Translations under genes and position numbers: made by a program
Origin: an uncultured Oscillibacter sp.
GTDB lineage: Bacteria; Bacillota; Clostridia; Oscillospirales; Oscillospiraceae
Direction of reading: 5' to 3'
Length of the DNA stretch: 7,442 nt
NCBI GenBank assembly: GCA_910587875.1
Contig: CAJUOD010000133.1
Coordinates: 1-7,442, forward strand
Notes under the pieces: generated by a model
What the model saw: only the letters and a program-made list of their open reading frames with translations
Told to the model about the DNA's origin: nothing
Database searches by the model: none
In this document: piece after piece, positions 1-6,300 of the stretch
How positions within the stretch are numbered: position 1 is the first letter of the stretch
Layout: each line of letters opens with the position of its first letter

Positions 1-37
1 TGTGTGACTGGAGTTCAGACGTGTGCTCTTCCGATCT
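1..37 (+). other. Illumina adapter contamination at contig end
   Basis: Positions 4-37 match, base for base, the 34-nt TruSeq index/read-2 adapter (begins GTGACTGGAG, ends CTCTTCCGATCT). The three bases before it (TGT) may be the tail of an index. Genomic sequence starts at about 38. The adapter is in frame with the following gene, so a GTG at 21 yields a false N-terminus (MCSSDL) on the symporter. In other frames it gives MLFRS, and on the reverse strand a terminal IGRAHV. The identification is from memory of the adapter sequence and is very secure. Confidence 0.98.
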
Positions 38-38
38 G

Positions 39-998
39 GCCGGGGCGCTGATCGCCTGTGTCATCTTCATGGTCTACACCGCCTCCAGCGGCCTCTTCGG
101 CGTGGTGTACACCGACGTGCTCCAGTTCTACATGCTGATTATGTTCGTGTACATCCTCATCCCCGTGGCCTCTCTCAAGAGCATCGGCGGCTTCTCCACC
201 TTCCTGGCGAACCTGGACCCAGCCCTGGCGAAGCCCTATCTCAACGGCAGCATCCTGGGGGACATCGTCACCTACCTGGTCTTCACCATGGCGGGAGCGG
301 AGATGTGGCAGCGGGCCTTTGCCGCCAAGGACCGGGGCTCCGCCAAAAAGGGCATGTTCCTGGGCACCGCCGTCTACGGCGTCACCATCGCCCTGGTGTA
401 CTTCATGGGCGTGGCCGCCCACCAGGTCATCGGGGACAACGCCCTGGAGGTCTACGGCAGCACCGACGCCGTGGTCCCGGCCCTGGCCATCCACGTGCTG
501 CCCATTGGACTGACGGGCCTGGCCCTGGCGGGCATCCTCTCCGTCATCATGTCCACCGCGGACAGCTACCTGCTGGTCAGCGTCCAGACCTGCGTCCACG
601 ACATCGGCAAAACCTTCTTCCCGGAGATGAAGGACAAGACGGAGATCCTCCTCTCCCGGATCTTCTCCATCATCCTGCCCCTGGGCGCTTTGGTCATTGC
701 GCTTTATATCAAGAACGCGTATAATATCCTCATGTTCGCCTGGAGCTTCTACGCGGCGGCGGCGGGCATTCCGGCCTTCGCGGCCCTCTTCTGGAAAAAG
801 GCCACCAGCGCCGGGGTCATCGCCGGCATGGCCGCGGGCTTCACCGTCTGCATCGGCTGGAAGCTGGCGGGAGAGCCCTTCGGCCTGGGCTCCGCCGTGC
901 CGGGTACCATCGCCTGCGGAATCGCCCTGGTGGCCGTAAGCCTGGCCACCTACAGGAGCCGTCCCTCCGTCTTCCTGGACGCGGGGAAGGCGCGGTAA
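39..998 (+). CDS. Sodium:solute symporter (SSS family), 5'-truncated
   Basis: This is the C-terminal 319 residues of a secondary transporter of the SSS family (PutP/PanF/SGLT relatives), an inner-membrane protein that drives solute uptake with sodium. The first genomic codon is at 39; the true start is missing because the contig ends in adapter. By comparison with a family length near 500, roughly 170 residues are absent. Counting from codon 39, the segment near residues 12-38 (YTASSGLFGVVYTDVLQFYM) matches the conserved SSS membrane helix with its YTxxGG/TDxxQ pattern. The following helix ends in the family-typical QRAFAAKDRGSAKKG. The helix at about 158-180 contains ILSVIMSTADS (ST codons at 552-557), equivalent to the Na2 sodium-site Ser/Thr pair of PutP. 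Further hydrophobic helices follow, and a short charged tail ends at TAA (996-998). The substrate cannot be read from sequence. The next gene, a threonine ammonia-lyase 15 nt downstream, suggests an amino acid, but this is inference. Confidence 0.93.
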   Translation, partial: AGALIACVIFMVYTASSGLFGVVYTDVLQFYMLIMFVYILIPVASLKSIGGFSTFLANLDPALAKPYLNGSILGDIVTYLVFTMAGAEMWQRAFAAKDRGSAKKGMFLGTAVYGVTIALVYFMGVAAHQVIGDNALEVYGSTDAVVPALAIHVLPIGLTGLALAGILSVIMSTADSYLLVSVQTCVHDIGKTFFPEMKDKTEILLSRIFSIILPLGALVIALYIKNAYNILMFAWSFYAAAAGIPAFAALFWKKATSAGVIAGMAAGFTVCIGWKLAGEPFGLGSAVPGTIACGIALVAVSLATYRSRPSVFLDAGKAR

Positions 999-1001
999 CA
1001 G

Positions 1002-1008
1002 AAAGGGG
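1002..1008 (+). promoter_or_regulatory. Ribosome binding site of threonine ammonia-lyase
   Basis: AAAGGGG lies 5 nt before the ATG at 1014, inside the 15-nt gap after the symporter stop. It supports ATG 1014 over the next in-frame ATG (1029). No promoter or terminator fits in this gap, consistent with co-transcription of the two genes. Confidence 0.7.
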
Positions 1009-1013
1009 AAACC

Positions 1014-2201
1014 ATGCTGACCTTAGACATGATCCAAGACGCCCAGAGGGCCATGGCGGGCGTGGCCCGCCGCACGCCCCTGGACCCCGCCCCCAAGCTG
1101 GGCCGGGACCTCTACATCAAGGCGGAGAACCTCCAGCTCACCGGCTCCTTCAAGCTCCGGGGGGCCTTCAACAAGATCCGCTCCCTGACGCCGGAGGAGG
1201 CGGAAAAGGGCGTCATCGCCTGCTCCGCCGGGAACCACGCCCAGGGCATCGCCCTGTCCGCCGCCCGGCTAGGCATCCCCTCCGTCATCTGCATGCCCGC
1301 CGGGGCCCCCATCAGCAAGGTGGAGGCCACCAAGGGCTACGGCGCCCAGGTGGTGCTGGTCCCCGGCGTGTACGACGACGCGGCGGAGGAGGCCCGGCGC
1401 CTCTGCCGGGAGGAGGGCTACACCTTCGCCCACCCCTTCGACGACCCCTATGTCATCGCCGGCCAGGGCACCATCGGCCTGGAGATTCTGGAGCAGCTGC
1501 CGGACGTGGAGCAGGTGGTGGTCCCCATCGGCGGCGGCGGGCTCATCAGCGGCGTGGCTTACGCCGTCAAGCAGCTGAAGCCGGACTGCCGGGTCGTCGG
1601 CGTCCAGGCGGCGGGCGCGCCGTCCATGTACCTCTCCCTTCTCTCCGGGGAACCCACGTCCCTCCGGAGCGTGGCTACCATCGCCGACGGCATCGCCGTG
1701 AAGCGGCCCGGGGACCTGACCTTCGCCCTGTGCAAGGAATACGTGGACGAGGTGGTCACCGTCTTCGAGGACGAGATCGCCTCCGCCATCCTGGCTCTGA
1801 TGGAGGAGCAGAAGACCGTGGCCGAGGGGGCCGGGGCCACGCCTGTGGCCGCCTGCATGTTCGGCAAGGTGAAGACCGAGGGGCGGAAAACCGTCTGCCT
1901 GGTCTCCGGCGGCAACGTGGACGTGACCACCCTCTCCCGCATCATCACCAAGGGCCTGTCCAAAGCGGGCCGCCTGGTGGAACTGACCACCAAGGTGGCG
2001 GATAAGCCGGGGAGCCTGCTGCGGATGCTCCAGGTGGTCTCGGACGGCGGGGCCAATATCATCAGCGTGAACCACAACCGGGAGGACAAGGACTCCGATG
2101 TGGGAGCCTGTATTGTCACCATGGTGCTGGAAACCCGGGACAGCCGCCACGCGGAGGCCCTGCAGCTGGAGCTGCAGTCCAAGGGCTACCTCATGCGGTG
2201 A
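1014..2201 (+). CDS. ilvA: Threonine ammonia-lyase with ACT domain
   Basis: This complete 395-residue cytoplasmic enzyme is a PLP-dependent fold-type II threonine/serine dehydratase. It converts L-threonine to 2-oxobutanoate and ammonia (often also serine to pyruvate). Visible motifs are: the PLP-lysine segment TGSFKLRGA with K47; SAGNHAQG at 71-78, which contacts the substrate carboxylate and cofactor; the glycine loop GGGGL at 173-177, which binds the PLP phosphate; and VSGGNVD at 297-303 near the PLP pyridine nitrogen. An ACT domain occupies about 320-395 (RLVELTTKVADKPGSLLRMLQ... to the end), so this is the medium-length form: longer than E. coli TdcB (about 330, no ACT) and shorter than E. 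coli IlvA (about 514, two regulatory subdomains). The form occurs in fermentative Clostridia. Whether it serves isoleucine synthesis or threonine fermentation to propionate cannot be settled here. The ACT domain suggests allosteric control, ligand unknown. The upstream symporter, and the absence of neighbouring ilv biosynthetic genes in the window, lean toward catabolism. tdcB is an alternative symbol. Confidence 0.95.
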   Translation: MLTLDMIQDAQRAMAGVARRTPLDPAPKLGRDLYIKAENLQLTGSFKLRGAFNKIRSLTPEEAEKGVIACSAGNHAQGIALSAARLGIPSVICMPAGAPISKVEATKGYGAQVVLVPGVYDDAAEEARRLCREEGYTFAHPFDDPYVIAGQGTIGLEILEQLPDVEQVVVPIGGGGLISGVAYAVKQLKPDCRVVGVQAAGAPSMYLSLLSGEPTSLRSVATIADGIAVKRPGDLTFALCKEYVDEVVTVFEDEIASAILALMEEQKTVAEGAGATPVAACMFGKVKTEGRKTVCLVSGGNVDVTTLSRIITKGLSKAGRLVELTTKVADKPGSLLRMLQVVSDGGANIISVNHNREDKDSDVGACIVTMVLETRDSRHAEALQLELQSKGYLMR

Positions 2202-2220
2202 GGCTCCTTTCCCGTTAAGC

Positions 2221-2260
2221 GAAAAACCGGCGGACCGTACGGTCCGCCGGTTCTCTTTTT
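2221..2260. terminator. Bidirectional intrinsic terminator
   Basis: Positions 2225-2252 form a perfect 28-nt palindrome, AACCGGCGGACC-GTAC-GGTCCGCCGGTT, which folds as a 12-bp GC-rich stem with a 4-nt loop. On the plus strand it is followed by TTCTCTTTTT (T-tract to 2260), ending the symporter/ilvA transcript 20-odd nt after the ilvA stop. On the minus strand the preceding GAAAAA (2221-2226) reads as a T-tract, so it can also end the SLH-protein transcript arriving from the right. The position between two convergent genes, with stop codons at 2201 and 2273, fits a shared terminator. No other feature was seen in the 71-nt gap. Confidence 0.92.
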
Positions 2261-2272
2261 GTCTGGGGCTCC

Positions 2273-3328
2273 TCAGAGCACGTTCTGCCGGAAGCGGCTG
2301 AGGATGACCGCCACCTGGGCCCGGCTGGCGTTCCCGCCGGGGGCCAGGGTATCCGCCGTGACGCCGTTGACCAGCCCCGCCGACACGGCCCAGCTCAGGG
2401 GCTCCACGGCGTAGGAGGCCACCTGCCCCGCATCGGCGAAGGCACTCAGCTCCGTCCGGCCGGACATGTCCCGGCCCTTCCGGGAGGCATAGCGGTACAG
2501 GAAGGCCGCCAGCTGCTCCCGGGTGATGAGGTTATTGGGCCGGAAGGTCCCGTCGCTGTAGCCGTTGACGATGCCGCTGGACGAGGCCCAGGAGACGGCG
2601 GCTTCGTAATAGGCCCCGGGGGCCACGTCGCGGAAGGAGGTCCCGGACTCGCCCCCCACGAGGATAAAGGGGGAATCGGCGTCCCCCGGGGCGGGGACGG
2701 GAGAGCCCTCCAGTCGGTAGAGGATCGCCACGATCTGCCCCCGGGTGGTGGGGGCGTTGGGGGTGAACGTATCGGCGGAGGTGCCGTTCATCAGCCCCGC
2801 CTCAAAGACGTCGCGCACTGCGTCATAGCACCAGTCCCCGGGCCGCACGTCCTGGAAGGACAAAGTGCTTTGAACCCGGTCAGGCTCCTCCCTCTCCGCC
2901 TCCAGGGGGATCCGGCCCTCGGAGATGGGCTTCAGGCTCCGATCCAGGAGCAGCAGCTCCGCCCGGGCGGGGAGGTGGAAGGCGCTCCCCGGCGTCAGCG
3001 TCCCCAGATCCAGGGACCGGCCCGACAGGGGCTCGTCCTCCGCCACCAGGTAGATGGTGACGACGGTCTCGTCCCGGTCCGCCTCCACGCGGCAGTCCGG
3101 GCTGTAGACGTCCCGGAGCGCGGACGCAAACCGGGCGTTGGGGCACTCCCCCTCCAGCGCCAGCTCCAGCTGGAGGGCATAGGCCTGGCGGTCCAGGCCC
3201 TCCAGGGTGAGGCGGACCTCTCCGTCCCGCTCCCGGCAGAAGAGGGTCAGATCGTTCCGGGCCGCCGCCGTCGCCGGCAGGGCGCAGAGCAAACACAGGG
3301 CCAGAAGGCCGGATAACAAACGCTTCAT
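2273..3328 (-). CDS. Secreted SLH-repeat protein, putative surface anchor
   Basis: The protein has 351 residues. The start is ATG 3328-3326, chosen because it has a strong GGAGG site, overlaps the upstream stop as ATGA, and begins a signal peptide (MKRLLSGLLALCLLCALPATAAA, likely cleaved after A23). An in-frame extension to 3385 would bury the signal. Residues about 24-150 form a beta-rich domain (LTLFCRERDGEVRLTLEGL...YALQLELALEG...VVTIYLV...LDLGTLTP) whose strand pattern resembles cohesin-like or Ig-like folds; this assignment is weak. Three SLH repeats follow, beginning near residues 158 (FQDVRPGDW), 232 (FRDVAPGAYY) and 297 (FADAGQVASY). They carry TRGQ, TREQ and SRAQ at the positions of the canonical TRAE wall-polymer-binding motif, with the arginine kept in all three. 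SLH domains typically bind pyruvylated secondary cell-wall polymers non-covalently, so the protein is expected on the outer surface. It is the downstream member of a translationally coupled pair with the M60 peptidase. A role as the peptidase's anchor or partner is inference. No lipobox is present. Confidence 0.9.
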   Translation of the reverse strand: MKRLLSGLLALCLLCALPATAAARNDLTLFCRERDGEVRLTLEGLDRQAYALQLELALEGECPNARFASALRDVYSPDCRVEADRDETVVTIYLVAEDEPLSGRSLDLGTLTPGSAFHLPARAELLLLDRSLKPISEGRIPLEAEREEPDRVQSTLSFQDVRPGDWCYDAVRDVFEAGLMNGTSADTFTPNAPTTRGQIVAILYRLEGSPVPAPGDADSPFILVGGESGTSFRDVAPGAYYEAAVSWASSSGIVNGYSDGTFRPNNLITREQLAAFLYRYASRKGRDMSGRTELSAFADAGQVASYAVEPLSWAVSAGLVNGVTADTLAPGGNASRAQVAVILSRFRQNVL

Positions 3329-6300
3329 TCGCCTTCCTCCAATATGATGGCCGGCAGGTCCTCCCCGCCGGGGGTGTTGATCCAAAGGGTCTCAGCCGTT
3401 ACCCGCTGGCTGTCCGCCAGCGTGGGCTGGTCCGTCCGGGAGAGCACCGCCCGCATCTGGGCGGGCAGGAGGGCGGCGGCATTGCACGCGCTGGCCTCGC
3501 CCTGGAGCTCCGCCTCCCGCTGGACATCGGGGATGAAAACAAACAGGCCGTCGCTGATGTCGCAGACCTTCTTGTCCTCGGGGAGCTCGGCAAAGAGCAG
3601 AGCCCTGCCGCCCACCCAGCGGGTCTCCGTGGCGGTCTCCACCCCGTCGGCCCCGTCCGTGAGGACGGTCCGGGTGAAGCGGCCCTCGATCTTCACCGTC
3701 TCATAGGCCGGGTCGCCCCGGTAGGTCCCGGTGACGATCAGCGTCCCGGCGGAAATCACCTGATTGGGCTCCGCGCCGTAGCGATAGTCCTTGGACAGCA
3801 CGCCCACGGCTCCGGTCTCCAGGAAGGCCACGTCGTCCCCGGCGTAGCTGATGAGCTGGGGAGTCGCGCCCTCCGGCACGCCGGTGACGGTGACGGTTTT
3901 CGCGTCGTAGGTCCAGATGCGGGTATCCCCCGCTTCCGCGCCGGGCTTCTGGAAGTACGTCAGGTAGCCGCTCTTATCGTCTGCCGCCTGGTTCCCCTCT
4001 TTGAAATCGCCGGAGCGGGCGGCGGTGGTTTTTCCCTTCTTGTCCGTGACGGAGACGGCAAATGCGCCGGAGGCGGGGGCTCCTGTGACCTTCAGGCCGG
4101 AGACGGGGGTTTCCTCCTTCATGGTGAAGGTCACCGTGGTCCCGTTTCGGTCCAGCGTGTAGTCCTCCGCCGGGACGGTCTTGTCGTAGGCGATCCGCAG
4201 CTCGTCCGCCGTATCCTCGGCAATGAGGTTCCCCAGGCTGTCGTAGGCCCGGACGCCGTAGGTGAAGGTCCGGTGGTTTGCGGAGCCGATGGTGTCCGTG
4301 TAGGTTTTCCCCGTGGTAAAGGCGATGGGCGCGCCGTTGCGGAGGATTTCATAGCCCTGAACCTTTCCCGCAGTCACGCTGGAGGCAATCGTCAGCTTGA
4401 CGGTCTTCTCCCCCTCCAGGGCCGCCGTCATGGAGACGGTCCCCTGGCCCTGGGAGAGCCCGGCCAGCCGGTCCCGGCGGCTCTGGTCGTTCAGATACCA
4501 GAGGGCCCGGGGCTCCTTCGGGAGCCTCGCCAGCGCCGCCTTGGTCCCCTGGCTGAGGGTCATGCCCCAGCGGGTGAAGAACTCCGTCAGGTCCTTATTC
4601 GCCACGGCGGAGGCGGTCCGGGCCACCCGGTCCTGATACCCCGTCTCGCCGCCAAACCAGGTCCCCGCCTTCCAGGCCTTAAAGAACTGGTTGTAGAAAT
4701 CGAAGGGCTTCGCCCCCTCGTCATAGGCCAGGTGGAGCTGCCAGTAGAGGCCCAGCTGGACGAAGACGTCGCTGGAGTCCCCGGAGAGGCCCTGAGCGGC
4801 CTTGTTGAAGATGGCCTCGTATTTTCCGCTCTTCTCCAGGCGGGAGGCCAGGGTATTCTGCTTCCCGTCATAGGTCTGGACCATCAGGGAATAGAGGTTG
4901 TTGGTGATTTCCGCTTTCCCCAGCTTGTCCATGTTGTGCCCGATCTCGTGGGCGATGCCCCAGCCGTAGAGCCGGTTTGCCGTGTCGGAGGGGGCCATGG
5001 AGCTGATGGGCTTCCCGCAGACCATCCCGGCGCAGGAGCCGTAGCCGATGCCGATGTGGTTCCCCGCCGCGTACATGAAGGCTCCGGAGAACATCTGCAT
5101 GCAGCGGATATTCTGGCGGCTCTGCATGTCGTTTTGCGCATAGGTCCGGTCAATGCCCTGGGTGGTCTTGCAGACGTGCATCACATCCTCCCAGGCCAGG
5201 ACGGCCTGGTACAGGGTCTCCACTCGCTCCGCCCGGCTCCTTCCTGCGCCATTCAGGGCCGCGGCGGCGGGCAGGGACAGCAGCATGGTGGGGGTGGAGA
5301 TCTCCGTGACGTTGAAAATGTCCGTTTGCAGGGAGGCGCTGGCCGGGCCCAGGCCGGAGACATAGGCCTCCAGCTCGCCGGCGTAGCGGTCCAGTTCACT
5401 CTTCTTCTGGCTGTCGGTCATGGCGTACCAGTCCGCCAGCTCCAAAACCGGGATGTCCGTGCCCCGGCGGATGTGGAGGCGGATGTTCTCCGGGCTCGGC
5501 CCGCCGTAGGTCAGGTACAGGCTGCCGCCCCGGGGGGTGTTCTGGCTGCCGATCTGGGGCACCGTCAGCACGTTCCGCCCGTTGGACAGCGTGCCGATCT
5601 CCGCCCGCCAGGCGGAGGCCTCGGCGTTGAACTGGCTGGCGCAGACCGTCAGCTTCTGTCCCGCCGGGATGCCGGAGGCGTAGATGGTCAGCTCCTGCTT
5701 CGCCCTGGCGGCGACGCCCAGAGGCTGGAGGACGCTGCCGCCCTGGCTGTACTTTTTGCCGTCGGCCCCGTCCTCCCGGGACTGGACGCCGTTCAATACC
5801 ACGCCGGAGGAGGTCCCGCTCCGCAGCAGCTCCTCTGCCAGGGCCAGCTCGTCCGCCAGGGTGTCCAGATTCAGGTAGTACTTCCCCTCGTCGCTCTCCA
5901 GCCTCTGCCGCAGGGCGTCCACGTCCGCCTGGGTGACGCCGGGGCGCAGGGCGGTCCGCAGCTCGTCGGCAAACAATGCCGCGATGTTATCCGGCAGGCA
6001 GTGGGCCGGGTCGTACTCCAGGAACATCAGCTCCGACAGGCTCACCGCCGTGTAGCCCGCCTGCTCGATGGTAACGGCGATCCTCACCACGTCCGTCATG
6101 GGCTCGAAGGGCAGCACGGCGAACTTGGTCACGGCGGGGTTGTTCCCCACGCCCAGCCAGGTGTTATGGTCGGAGGCCTTGCCCCCCTGGAGGGGATTCG
6201 GGGACGCCAGGGTCCCGGGGCCGTTCAGGTCGTCTCCCTGCCGCCAGACGGTGACGGTGTAGAGCCGGAGGTTTCTGGCGTAGCTCCCGTCCAGCCGGGG

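Noticed and set aside
21..38. GTG start at 21 for the symporter (MCSSDL...)
   Set aside because: The codons are Illumina adapter, and the protein lacks its first membrane helices.
15..599. Open frame antisense to the symporter
   Set aside because: It is a shadow frame whose end runs through adapter (IGRAHV) and whose composition is Asp/Gly/His-rich.
1269..2150. Long open frame antisense to ilvA (about 290 codons)
   Set aside because: It is a GC-rich shadow frame: low-complexity His/Gly/Asp-rich translation with no domain, opposite a clearly conserved enzyme.
2273..2805. SLH repeats as a DNA-level tandem repeat
   Set aside because: The three units are similar only at protein motif level. 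The DNA is diverged, so they are ordinary domain repeats.
2870..3316. Plus-strand open frame opposite the SLH gene
   Set aside because: Its Gln/Arg/Gly-rich translation is the mirror of biased codons, with no RBS or recognisable motif.
3280..3328. Lipoprotein signal at Cys12 or Cys15 of the SLH protein
   Set aside because: The residue before each cysteine is Leu, which does not fit a lipobox. The AxA site at residues 21-23 is the better cleavage site.
3329..3385. Start of the SLH protein 19 codons upstream
   Set aside because: It would place a hydrophilic extension before a clear signal peptide and lacks the good RBS and ATGA overlap found at 3328.
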